Shown: piece by piece, positions 8,882 to 16,972 of the stretch
Position numbering within the stretch: position 1 is the first letter of the stretch
Layout: the number at the start of each line of letters is the position of its first letter
From: Bermanella sp036960565
GTDB taxonomy: Bacteria; Pseudomonadota; Gammaproteobacteria; Pseudomonadales; Oceanobacteraceae
Assembly: GCA_036960565.1 (NCBI GenBank)
Contig: JBALXQ010000027.1
Location: 1-64,000 of the forward strand
Reading direction: 5' to 3'
DNA length: 64,000 bases
Program-made: the position numbers and the translations under genes
Notes under the pieces: model-generated
What the model saw: the letters and a program-made list of their open reading frames with translations, nothing else
Told to the model about the DNA's origin: nothing
The model's database searches: none

Positions 8882-9354
8882 CTCCATTAATCGTCATTTA
8901 GCATTTCTTAGATCCAACTTTACTTTCCTTAGTTGGCTTATCTTAATTTTAGTGTAAATAGGCTGTTTCTGGCGGCAGCGCGACAGCCATAATCCCCACC
9001 TTTTGATGACCTTTAGGCCAGATTGTAATGGCCCTTAGCCAATGAAATGGTCACTTCATACACAAAAACGGCAGATGAATTCGCGTCGGTCAGTTCTTTT
9101 AAAATTCACCAGGAGAAACAATTAGTTCAAATTAGTCTTTTCTTGACCGTTTGGTCAGGTTATATTGCGGCGCGCTTAAATGAATGGCTCAAATGGCAGG
9201 CATTTTAGTGCAGTTTTAGCCAAAACTGCTTGAATTAAAAAGTGTTCACTTTTTAAGCTGAAAAATAATTCGTAACAGTTTAAGCGTCTTTCAGTGTTGC
9301 TTTATTCACTTATGAATAATGAACCCTGAATGTCATGAAACCCCAGAGGAGCTT
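8882..9354. other. Gene-free region upstream of the molybdenum hydroxylase operon
   Basis: No coding region that I can support. It carries an inverted repeat at 9144-9157 that looks like a TetR-family operator. An open frame extends 12 codons upstream of the chosen hydroxylase start (to ATG 9319), but only ATG 9355 has a good ribosome-binding site (GAGGAGCTT). No terminator with a T-run is seen after the PLD-like gene. Confidence 0.5.
9144..9157. promoter_or_regulatory. TetR-type operator candidate
   Basis: A perfect inverted repeat TGACC-GTTT-GGTCA, about 200 bases upstream of the molybdenum hydroxylase start. Perfect short palindromes with a GACC/GGTC core and a small spacer are typical of TetR-family operators. 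The left arm doubles as a TTGACC -35-like hexamer, so binding could block transcription. No TetR-family gene lies inside the window. Confidence 0.42.
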
Positions 9355-12207
9355 ATGGTAGATCAAGTCGGTAACAGCGAAGAACTTCCGCGCAGAAAGT
9401 TTATTAAGCAGTGTGTGGTAGCTGGTGTAACCCTGTATACCGCACCCTTGGTTTTATCTTTAAATGAGGCAGTCGCTAATGCTTCTAACTCTAGCCAAGT
9501 GTTGGGATATAAAGCCCCGAAATTTCGCCTTGATGGTATTGCTAAAGTTACGGGTCAAAAGGTATACGGCCGAGATTTCCGCGCCCAAGACATGGCCGGC
9601 TGGCCAAAAGAACAATCCTATGGCTTTGTGATACGAGCCACTAAGGTGGATCTTACCTTTTCTCATGTAGATCTAAGCGATATTCCAGCAGGTGCTCAGC
9701 CATTTAAAATCATTCTGGCAGAAGACTTGGCCAATGAAAAACTAGAGCTTCCACCATTTTTTGGCAATGACATGCTGGTGGCTAAAAATTCAGCTCCTCA
9801 GTATTACGGCCATGCCGTTGCTATTTTGTTATTTGAAAACTTTGATCAATTTAAAGAAGCCAAATTAAAGCTTCAGTTTAATGAAAACGTGGTGCGTTAC
9901 GGGAAATCCACTAAACCGTTTACCAGCAACCCTTATGCAGCATGGCGAATTGTGCGCGAAGAAGGTAAACAAGGTGCCACAGGAAAAGACAAGTACTCAC
10001 CGTTGCAAGATGGGTTATTTTTCCCAAGCTATCAGCGTCGCATGCCAGTTTGGAAAGGCGATGCTAACCAAGCGGGCAGTGTCAGTGAACGTGGTTTGTA
10101 TTACGGCAATGGCGTGCAACGCAAAATGCAAAACAACAGTGACGACTGGCTAATCATAGATGAGCAATACACTACCCAAAGCATAGACCCTATGATGATG
10201 GAGCCCGAAGCCTTTAACGGCTATTGGGAAAAAGACACCAAAACCTTGCATGTAGTGGCTACTAGTCAGTCTCCTCATGATTATCAAGAGCAGGTGGCTG
10301 AAGTGCTTGCCCACAGTAAACTGGGTCATTCCATTAAAAATATTGTGGTTCACAGTGCTTATGTGGGCGGTGCCTTTGGTGCCAAAGACCATTCTATTTT
10401 TCCTTATTACGGCACCATTGCTGCGTTATTTTCAGAAGGTCGCCCACTGTATTTAGCCAATGATCGGTTTGAGCAATTTCAAGCAGGTTTGAAGCGTCAT
10501 CCGTTTAAAATGGATAACAAGCTGGCCTTTGATAAAAAGACTGGCCAATTGCAGGGTTTGCAAAGCGAAATGCATTTAGACGGAGGCGGTCGCAGTAACT
10601 TCAGCAGCGCGATTGCTATGGTAGGCGCCAGTGCCATTCAGGGCATTTACTATTTACCTCGTAACGATATTAAAGCCACCGCACATCAAAGTAATAATGT
10701 GGACTGCGGTTCTATGCGTGGCTTTGGTACCTTGCAAACCATGGCTTCCATGGAAATGATGCTTAACGAAGCTTCGGAAAAGCTCGACATAGACCCCATT
10801 GAACTTCGTGAAAAAAATATCATGAAAACGGGTTTCCGTAATACTCAGGGTGCCATTCCTAATGGCGAATTACGTTATGGAGAAATTCTAGAAAAAGCCA
10901 AGCAACACACTATGTGGACGCAGCGTGAAGCGCGCAAACAAGAATTTGAAAAAAATAATCCGCACATGTTGTTTGGTACCGGTTTTGGCATTGCCACAAA
11001 AGATTATGGTACCGGCGCCGCGGCGCCTAGCTCTGCGGTGCGCATTAGCCCAGAAGGTAAAATAGAATTAGACATTGTCTTTATGGAGATGGGCACTGGC
11101 ACGCAAACCTCTCAAGCAGTTTCGGTGGGTAAATTCTTGGGCTCTACTGCGCACCAAGTAAATCTAGCTAAAATGGATAGCTGGGGTGCGTTAAAACAAT
11201 TTCAAACCGACAACCCTTATATTACCTCTCAGGCTCGCCAAGATGAGATGGCCAAAAACCCGCAGTGGACGCCTGTCGTGGCTATGGCTTCAAGCGCATC
11301 CATGTCATCGTTTTTTCAAACTCATACTAGTCATGGAGCCTCGCGCATTTTGTATCGCTACGGTTTGTGGCCAGCCGCTCAACATATTTGGAGTGGCTCG
11401 ACTATCAAAGTGGCCAGCAAGCGCATTAGTTTTAAGGATATTGATAACGCCAAATGGAAAGATGAAATGCTGACCTTGCCAGGTAAGCCTTCTTTACCTC
11501 TAGCCCAGTTAGCGGCTAAAGCACACGAGCTTGGCTTAGTCACAGGGGTTATGACTCACGCGTTTAATCGTTGGTCTTGGGCCGATGCGCAATTTAGCAT
11601 TTTAGGCAATAATGAAACTCTAGAGCTAGATGGCTTGGCATTGCAATACGGTAACGGGGCAGGCAAGCGCCGCAAGAACTTAATGAAGAGCCAAGGTTAT
11701 CATTTAATTAATCGTCAAAAAATGAATTACCCAGCAACGGCCATGAACAATGCCATGGTGACTTATTACGCGCCGTGCGCCACGGTCGTAGATGTGGCTG
11801 TAAATAAGGGCACCGGCAAGGTAGCGGTTGTGAAAACCCATTCTTGGTTGGATTGCGGTACACCGTTAGTGACTAAATTAGTAGAAGGGCAAATTGAAGG
11901 GGGCGTGGCCATGGGAATTGGTCATGCTTTGTTTGAAGAGTTGCCTTTAGGGGAAGAAGGGCCAGGCACGGGTCAGTGGAACTTAAACCGTTATGATTTA
12001 GCCAAGGGTAAAGATGTAGGTGTATGGCAGCATACCCATACGTTACTCGAGCCTTTAAATGAAAGTACGCCAAGTAAAGGCATTGGCGAGGTGGTGATGA
12101 TCCCAGTGGTGCCGGCCATAGCAGAAGCGGTATACCAAGCCACCAATGTGCGTTTTAGGTCTTTACCTATTACCGCTAAAAAAGTGAAAGAGGCCTTGCA
12201 GTCATGA
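9355..12207 (+). CDS. Molybdopterin-binding subunit of a Tat-exported xanthine/aldehyde-oxidase family hydroxylase
   Basis: The 950-residue large subunit of a molybdenum hydroxylase, closest in layout to isoquinoline 1-oxidoreductase beta-type (IorB) proteins. ATG 9355 is chosen for its GAGGAGCTT ribosome-binding site. A twin-arginine signal (RRKFIK, residues 13-18, then a hydrophobic stretch ending near residue 45) predicts folded export to the periplasm. Family motifs include VGGAFGAKD, MRGFGTLQTMASMEMML, GGVAMGIGHALFEE and, near the C-terminus, SKGIGEVVMIPVVPAIAEAV, whose Glu in GxGE is the usual active-site base. It precedes the 2Fe-2S subunit and a triheme cytochrome c, giving an electron path from Mo through Fe-S to haem. 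The substrate, probably an aldehyde or N-heterocycle, cannot be read from sequence. No XdhC-like maturation gene is in the window. Confidence 0.85.
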   Translation: MVDQVGNSEELPRRKFIKQCVVAGVTLYTAPLVLSLNEAVANASNSSQVLGYKAPKFRLDGIAKVTGQKVYGRDFRAQDMAGWPKEQSYGFVIRATKVDLTFSHVDLSDIPAGAQPFKIILAEDLANEKLELPPFFGNDMLVAKNSAPQYYGHAVAILLFENFDQFKEAKLKLQFNENVVRYGKSTKPFTSNPYAAWRIVREEGKQGATGKDKYSPLQDGLFFPSYQRRMPVWKGDANQAGSVSERGLYYGNGVQRKMQNNSDDWLIIDEQYTTQSIDPMMMEPEAFNGYWEKDTKTLHVVATSQSPHDYQEQVAEVLAHSKLGHSIKNIVVHSAYVGGAFGAKDHSIFPYYGTIAALFSEGRPLYLANDRFEQFQAGLKRHPFKMDNKLAFDKKTGQLQGLQSEMHLDGGGRSNFSSAIAMVGASAIQGIYYLPRNDIKATAHQSNNVDCGSMRGFGTLQTMASMEMMLNEASEKLDIDPIELREKNIMKTGFRNTQGAIPNGELRYGEILEKAKQHTMWTQREARKQEFEKNNPHMLFGTGFGIATKDYGTGAAAPSSAVRISPEGKIELDIVFMEMGTGTQTSQAVSVGKFLGSTAHQVNLAKMDSWGALKQFQTDNPYITSQARQDEMAKNPQWTPVVAMASSASMSSFFQTHTSHGASRILYRYGLWPAAQHIWSGSTIKVASKRISFKDIDNAKWKDEMLTLPGKPSLPLAQLAAKAHELGLVTGVMTHAFNRWSWADAQFSILGNNETLELDGLALQYGNGAGKRRKNLMKSQGYHLINRQKMNYPATAMNNAMVTYYAPCATVVDVAVNKGTGKVAVVKTHSWLDCGTPLVTKLVEGQIEGGVAMGIGHALFEELPLGEEGPGTGQWNLNRYDLAKGKDVGVWQHTHTLLEPLNESTPSKGIGEVVMIPVVPAIAEAVYQATNVRFRSLPITAKKVKEALQS

Positions 12208-12287
12208 TCAAAAAAGTAATCGACATGCAAAGTATTAACCGTGCCTTTTCCGTTTTAAAAACCCAGAAAATTAAGGGGTTGAAGTAA
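12204..12287 (+). CDS. Possible 27-residue small protein inside the hydroxylase operon
   Basis: An ATG at 12204 overlaps the TGA of the large-subunit gene as ATGA, and the frame runs 27 codons to TAA at 12285-12287, two bases before the ATG of the 2Fe-2S subunit. The peptide is basic (MIKKVIDMQ at the start, KTQKIKGLK at the end) with no membrane helix. The tight fit on both sides suggests either a real small protein or a coupling ORF that carries ribosomes from one subunit to the next. An accidental frame cannot be excluded. Confidence 0.35.
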   Translation: MIKKVIDMQSINRAFSVLKTQKIKGLK

Positions 12288-12289
12288 TC

Positions 12290-12823
12290 ATGAGTCAAAC
12301 TATAAACATGAACATCAACGGCCACCAAATTGGCCCGGTTGAAGTCAGTGATCACACTATGATGATTGAGTTTTTACATGAAAAACTTAATTTAACCGGC
12401 ACCAAATTTGGTTGTGGTGCAGGTGTGTGTCATGCCTGTGTGGTGTTGGTCGATAATGACGACGGCACCACCAGTGTAGAGCGCAGTTGTATTTCGGGAG
12501 CGGGTTATTTTGACGGTAAAAAAGTGCGTACCGTTGAGGGTCACGCTAAAACAAATGAGCAAGGCGAAGTGAGTGAATTGTCGCCTGTGCAACAAGCGTT
12601 TTTAGAGTATTACAGTTTTCAGTGTGGTTGGTGTACTTCGGGTTTTGTGAATACAGCCACTGCTTTAGTAGAAAAATTGGCTAAACACCCAATCACTAAA
12701 GACCAGGTAGAAAAAACCGTTGAAGACGCATTGCAAGATAATATTTGTCGCTGTACTGGCTACGTTAAATATTACCAAGCGGTGAAAGAATTGATTTTAA
12801 AAACCCCAGGGTTAACGGTATAG
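12290..12823 (+). CDS. 2Fe-2S subunit of the molybdenum hydroxylase
   Basis: A 177-residue electron-transfer subunit with two [2Fe-2S] clusters. The N-terminal plant-ferredoxin-type site uses Cys42, Cys47, Cys50 and Cys67 (GCGAGVCHAC then ERSC). The C-terminal helical site uses Cys112, Cys115, Cys153 and Cys155 (QCGWCTSGF and NICRCTGY). All eight ligands are present. The usual CTPG is CTSG here. There is no signal peptide, as is normal where the small subunit is carried through the Tat system by the signal of its partner. It sits between the large subunit and the cytochrome gene, 8 bases before the latter. Confidence 0.92.
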   Translation: MSQTINMNINGHQIGPVEVSDHTMMIEFLHEKLNLTGTKFGCGAGVCHACVVLVDNDDGTTSVERSCISGAGYFDGKKVRTVEGHAKTNEQGEVSELSPVQQAFLEYYSFQCGWCTSGFVNTATALVEKLAKHPITKDQVEKTVEDALQDNICRCTGYVKYYQAVKELILKTPGLTV

Positions 12824-12831
12824 GAGGTCAC

Positions 12832-14085
12832 ATGAAAATTATTAATCAAATATTTACTTCATTGGCCCTGCTTTTCTTTAGCGTACAGTTTGCCAGTGCT
12901 GAGACTTTTAATTCTGAGCAAGTGGCAAGAGGTAAGTATCTAGCGGTGGCTGGTGACTGTGTGGCCTGTCATACCGCTCCTAACGGCATGCCGTTTGCGG
13001 GTGGATTGCCCATGCATACGCCCTTTGGTGTGTTGTACAGCACCAATATTACTCCCCATAAAAAAACCGGTATTGGTGAATATAGCTACGCGCTATTTCG
13101 CCAAGCTATGCACGAAGGCAAGGGTCAGGTGGGTCATCTTTATCCTGCCATGCCGTATACCTCTTATACATTGCTAAACGAGGAAGATACCCAAGCCTTG
13201 TTTGCTTATTTTATGAGTATGCCGGCGGTAAATCAGGAAAACCTCGATAACGAAATTGGATTTCCGTTTAATCTGCGTTTTGGCTTGGCATTTTGGAAAG
13301 CCTTATTTGCTAAGGATATTGATTTTGAAAAAGACCCAAGCAAAAGTGTTAACTGGAATCGTGGCAATTACTTAGTAAATGCATTGGGACATTGTGGCGA
13401 ATGCCATACTCCGAGAAATATCACCATGGAATTGGATGCCGAGCGAGCGATGCAAGGCAATGTGATTGCCGGCTTTGAGGCCAGTGACATTACACCTCTT
13501 AGGCTAGTCGCCCAAGGCTGGACACAGCCAGATTTAGAATCGCTTTTTAAGAATGGCTATAGCGAAAAAGGCACTGTATTTGGTGAGATGTCCATGGTGG
13601 TATATCACAGTTTAAGCCGCTTAAACGACAGTGATATGAATGCCGTGACCAGCTATCTTTTGAATAGCGATGTGCCAGTGAAGTCAAAGCCTATAATTGC
13701 CCGTATTCCTGATACAAAGGCCCCTGGCCATAATACTTATGTGAACATGTGCTCGGGTTGCCATGGCTTAGAAGGGCAGGGTAAACCCAATATTGCTCCA
13801 GCTATGCAAAGCAATGCCACTATCAATCGTCCCAGCTTGTATAACAGTGTGGCGGTACTGCTGCGCGGTATTCCTAGCCAAAAATACAATGCCACCACTG
13901 CATTTTATGCCATGGACAGTTTTGAAGAGTTAAGTGACGAACAGATTGCTGACCTCATTAATTATATGCGCACCGCCTGGACTGATGAGCCGCCAAATGC
14001 CAGCGCCGCTCAGGTTTTTCGTATACGTGAGGAATTGGAGGGGCAAGGCTTAATTGGTGTGGGTTCTGGACACGCTGAGTTTTAG
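12832..14085 (+). CDS. Triheme cytochrome c, electron acceptor of the hydroxylase
   Basis: A 417-residue secreted c-type cytochrome with an N-terminal Sec signal peptide (cleavage near ASA-ET, residue 24) and three CxxCH haem sites: CVACH at 43-47, CGECH at 188-192 and CSGCH at 307-311. Size and spacing match the triheme subunits of periplasmic alcohol, gluconate and aldehyde dehydrogenases, which pass electrons to ubiquinone or a terminal oxidase. An AGGAGG-like site (TAGGAGGTCAC) precedes ATG 12832, and the gap to the 2Fe-2S gene is 8 bases, so it is the last gene of this operon. A strong inverted repeat follows at 14110. Confidence 0.9.
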   Translation: MKIINQIFTSLALLFFSVQFASAETFNSEQVARGKYLAVAGDCVACHTAPNGMPFAGGLPMHTPFGVLYSTNITPHKKTGIGEYSYALFRQAMHEGKGQVGHLYPAMPYTSYTLLNEEDTQALFAYFMSMPAVNQENLDNEIGFPFNLRFGLAFWKALFAKDIDFEKDPSKSVNWNRGNYLVNALGHCGECHTPRNITMELDAERAMQGNVIAGFEASDITPLRLVAQGWTQPDLESLFKNGYSEKGTVFGEMSMVVYHSLSRLNDSDMNAVTSYLLNSDVPVKSKPIIARIPDTKAPGHNTYVNMCSGCHGLEGQGKPNIAPAMQSNATINRPSLYNSVAVLLRGIPSQKYNATTAFYAMDSFEELSDEQIADLINYMRTAWTDEPPNASAAQVFRIREELEGQGLIGVGSGHAEF

Positions 14086-14109
14086 TGTGCTAAGGCTTTA
14101 TTACATCTG

Positions 14110-14148
14110 AATAAGCACCGTTGAATGTAGAATTTAACGGTGCTTATT
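14110..14148 (+). terminator. Terminator hairpin after the hydroxylase operon
   Basis: A perfect 13-base inverted repeat (AATAAGCACCGTT / AACGGTGCTTATT) around a 13-base loop, starting 25 bases after the cytochrome stop codon. The sequence after it is T-rich (TGTTTATG) but lacks an uninterrupted T-run. Confidence 0.65.
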
Positions 14149-14378
14149 TGTTTATGACAAAATAAACTTCCTGTTGTTTACCTGGCAATAAATCAATCAC
14201 CTCCTAAGGGAAGTGTTGGTAATAGCTGGGCTGTGTAGTAGCTAGTAATGACTGCTTGCTAGAATTGTTAAAATATCAGGTGTAATGTTTTGTAAAATAT
14301 TGAAAAGTTTTTAAAAAGTTATTCTTTTGTTTTTGTAAATCAATTAGTTTGAGCAGCTAAATAAACAAAGGAAGCACA

Positions 14379-14897
14379 ATGAAAACAAGTATATTGGGTT
14401 CAGTGGTAGTTTTAATGCTGATTGTTGGTGTCGTCACGGGAGCGCATGCGTCAAATTACCCGGAATATGAGAAAGATATTCCTGACTGGCGAGTAACGGG
14501 TACCCCAGCAGAGCAGCTTAAAGCCTTGGTTAAAGTGACTCCGGGTACTCATCACTGGATGCCCGAAATAGCGTACCGGTACCAGAGTTTATACTGGGCT
14601 GGACAGCAAGGGAAATGGGAGTTTGCAGGCTATCAAGCTCGCTCTATGGAGAAAATGATTAAGCGCGTGGCCAATGCCAGAGCCAAGCGTGCGCCTGCTA
14701 TCAAACACTTCCGTGAAAATGTATTTCCAGATCTTTATCAATCTGTCGAAAAAAGGAATTTTGAGGCACTTAAAGTATCCATTGCCAAAACGAGCGCTGA
14801 GTGTATGGCTTGCCATGCAAAAGAAGGCTTTGCATACATAACCGTTCCTGCCGTACCGCCAAAACCAAATAATTTGGTATTAGGTTTCCCTAAGTAG
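14379..14897 (+). CDS. Monoheme periplasmic cytochrome, cytochrome c'-like
   Basis: A 172-residue protein with a Sec signal peptide (residues 1-25, cleaved after AHA) and a single haem motif CMACH at 142-146 near the C-terminus. A helical body with a C-terminal CxxCH is the arrangement of cytochrome c' and related four-helix-bundle cytochromes, so that fold is likely but not proven. ATG 14379 has an AAGGAAG site. It lies 293 bases after the triheme cytochrome, beyond a terminator hairpin, so it is probably a separate transcript. Partner unknown. Confidence 0.75.
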   Translation: MKTSILGSVVVLMLIVGVVTGAHASNYPEYEKDIPDWRVTGTPAEQLKALVKVTPGTHHWMPEIAYRYQSLYWAGQQGKWEFAGYQARSMEKMIKRVANARAKRAPAIKHFRENVFPDLYQSVEKRNFEALKVSIAKTSAECMACHAKEGFAYITVPAVPPKPNNLVLGFPK

Positions 14898-14930
14898 GCT
14901 GTGTTTTATAGTTGAGTGGATCTTTTCATA

Positions 14931-14956
14931 AACATCGTAAGACCTCTTACGATGTT
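14931..14956 (+). terminator. Stem-loop after the monoheme cytochrome gene
   Basis: A perfect 11-base inverted repeat (AACATCGTAAG / CTTACGATGTT) around a four-base loop, 33 bases past the stop codon. It is not followed by a clean T-run on either strand, so termination strength is uncertain. Confidence 0.4.
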
Positions 14957-15081
14957 GGAATTTAATTCTGAGGATTGAATGCATAAAGCCTAAAGGTGTT
15001 AAGTAAGTCCAGAGTCGCAGTGGATTTGACACTAAATTTTTTACCAGTATAAATTTATACGAATTTAAAATCATCTGAATT

Positions 15082-15954
15082 TTATTTCTTCGATTCATTG
15101 TCCATATCTATTACCGTATTTTCCAATAGTTCAATTTCCCTGTGTGCTCTATCCAACTTCATCGTTAACTCTTCTTGGCTTAAGCTAGTTTTATCCAGTG
15201 ATAGATATTCCTGCTCAAGAAATTTATTTTCATTGAGAGCTCGCCTCAAAGTATCTTCGCTGTTTTTAAGGTCATCTTTTATTGCCTGTACTTCCTCGGC
15301 CCGAAAGCTAGTTTTTAACTCTAGCTCTTGTTTTTTGTTTGAAATTAATTTGTTTTCATATTTCATTTTTACTTCATCAAATTTCGCCTTGAGTTTGGCC
15401 TTGTCGCGTAATAAACGTTTTTCGCGAATCTCTAGCCCGCTCATGTTAAGTACTCTCTTGGACAGGTCGGCAACTTTCTTTTTCAAATTTTTAATACTTC
15501 GTTTGGACGTTTTTATTTCATTCTTTTGGATTAAGACTTTTCTTTTGGAGGTCTCAAACAACTTCTTTAAGGCCTTTAACTCTTTTTCAAGATGTTTTAT
15601 GTCCAACTCATCGGATGACTCCAGTTGACCCTGTAGGTCGTTGACCAAGCTATCTTGCTCGCCAAGCAAATATTCCATCTGCATCCAATTTTGCTCTGAA
15701 TCATCAAGAACGTGGCTCAAACATTGGTCTATGTCGTTGGATACCTCATTAAAGCCTTTGGAAATGCTCTCTTCAGCCTCCTTGTGCTCATTTATTTGAG
15801 CTTGTAGAGCCTCTATCTGTTCTAGCAGCGCTTCATTGATCAAGGTTAATTTGATGATAAGGCTATTTTTATCACGCCACAGCACCACGCTGACTAACGT
15901 AATGATAATCAGAACAGTTAATAGCTCCAGTATGATCATGTACTCTGTGGTCAT
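15082..15954 (-). CDS. Membrane-anchored coiled-coil protein, function unknown
   Basis: A 290-residue protein with one N-terminal transmembrane helix (about 7-26) followed by RDK and an almost uninterrupted charged coiled coil rich in Lys, Glu and Leu to the C-terminus. The charge pattern suggests that the coil lies in the cytoplasm. I recognise no catalytic domain. It starts 90 bases from the start of the receiver-domain gene on the other strand, so the two share a divergent control region. A structural or scaffolding role beside the receiver/CheX pair is possible but only inferred from position. Confidence 0.65.
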   Translation of the reverse strand: MTTEYMIILELLTVLIIITLVSVVLWRDKNSLIIKLTLINEALLEQIEALQAQINEHKEAEESISKGFNEVSNDIDQCLSHVLDDSEQNWMQMEYLLGEQDSLVNDLQGQLESSDELDIKHLEKELKALKKLFETSKRKVLIQKNEIKTSKRSIKNLKKKVADLSKRVLNMSGLEIREKRLLRDKAKLKAKFDEVKMKYENKLISNKKQELELKTSFRAEEVQAIKDDLKNSEDTLRRALNENKFLEQEYLSLDKTSLSQEELTMKLDRAHREIELLENTVIDMDNESKK

Positions 15955-16044
15955 GGGATGTCATCGCTCAGGTGGAAAAACCCTCTATATTCTAAACTTC
16001 CTTCTATACTTAATTTAAGTCTAAGTAACTGATTTTGCCTTTAT

Positions 16045-16959
16045 ATGAAGTTTTTGATCGTTGATGACAGTCTAGCCATGCAAACCATAGTGCGTCGCAC
16101 TTTGGAAAAGGCCGGCTATCGGGATAATGAATTCAAGATGGCAAGCGATGGCTTGCAGGCATTGGATATCATTCGAGACTGGGAACCTGACCTTGTTATA
16201 ACCGATTGGCATATGCCAAATATGTCTGGCCTTGAACTACTGAACGAAATCAAAAGCCAGATGCTGGACCTTAAGGTAGGTCTGGTCACCGCCGAAACAA
16301 ACCCCAAGCGAGTATTGGAAGCCAGACAAGCCGGTGCGCTATTTGTGTTGCATAAGCCCTTTGACCTGCAGAAGTTTCAGGAGGTGATCCTGCCTATAGT
16401 GCAAGGGTCGGTAGAGGGTGAGGCTCTGCTCACGAATTACGACAGTGCCCAGGACAATACACGTTATGAGCTTAAACTACCTAGTATCCCTTCCCTGAGA
16501 AAGATACTCGATGGTTTTACCTTAAAGTCTGTGAATGTAAAAAAAGCCCCTGAAAGCCAAATCGATTACCAGTATTTGCCTTATGTTATGGCGCTGTTTA
16601 ATGACAGGGAAAAAGACGTCATTAAGGCGCTTTGTATTTTAGATATTAGAGCGGCAGTTATTCTGGGGTGTGCGTTTGATAATGCCCCGACCAGCGATGT
16701 GGTAACAGCCATTAAAAATAAATCCTTAGATAAGCGCTTGCTGGATAACAATAAGCGCCTCCTAAAGATGATCAGTGCATTGTTTTATGATCCTTCCTCG
16801 GAGCAAGATTTAGATTTAAAAGGTGTTCATTTGATTCCTAAACCCTTCGATCGCTTGGATAAATTGGGTTCCAGTTCCAGTGATAAGCGTTTAGACCTGA
16901 CGATAAGTGTAGAGGGCTATGGAGAAGGCCAGATTATTCTAATGCCCGTGGCTGACTAA
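16045..16959 (+). CDS. CheY-like receiver-domain protein with an unassigned C-terminal domain
   Basis: A 304-residue response regulator. Residues 1-120 are a complete receiver domain: acidic pair Asp7/Asp8 in IVDDS, phospho-acceptor Asp54 in ITDWHMP, Thr82 and Lys104 in HKPFD. Residues about 150-304 form a second domain with no DNA-binding, GGDEF or HD signature; the end, ISVEGYGEGQIILMPVAD, looks like a beta-strand pair. It is followed after 13 bases by the MshEN-CheX gene, whose ribosome-binding site (GGCGGAGGGC) lies in that gap, so the two are very likely one operon. The natural inference is that the partner dephosphorylates this receiver. Confidence 0.83.
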   Translation: MKFLIVDDSLAMQTIVRRTLEKAGYRDNEFKMASDGLQALDIIRDWEPDLVITDWHMPNMSGLELLNEIKSQMLDLKVGLVTAETNPKRVLEARQAGALFVLHKPFDLQKFQEVILPIVQGSVEGEALLTNYDSAQDNTRYELKLPSIPSLRKILDGFTLKSVNVKKAPESQIDYQYLPYVMALFNDREKDVIKALCILDIRAAVILGCAFDNAPTSDVVTAIKNKSLDKRLLDNNKRLLKMISALFYDPSSEQDLDLKGVHLIPKPFDRLDKLGSSSSDKRLDLTISVEGYGEGQIILMPVAD

Positions 16960-16972
16960 GGGCGGAGGGCAA

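Noticed and set aside
15098..15628. 176-codon plus-strand frame opposite the coiled-coil gene
   Set aside because: It is the mirror of a Lys/Glu-rich coil, giving a Ser/Phe/Leu-rich product with no signal of its own.
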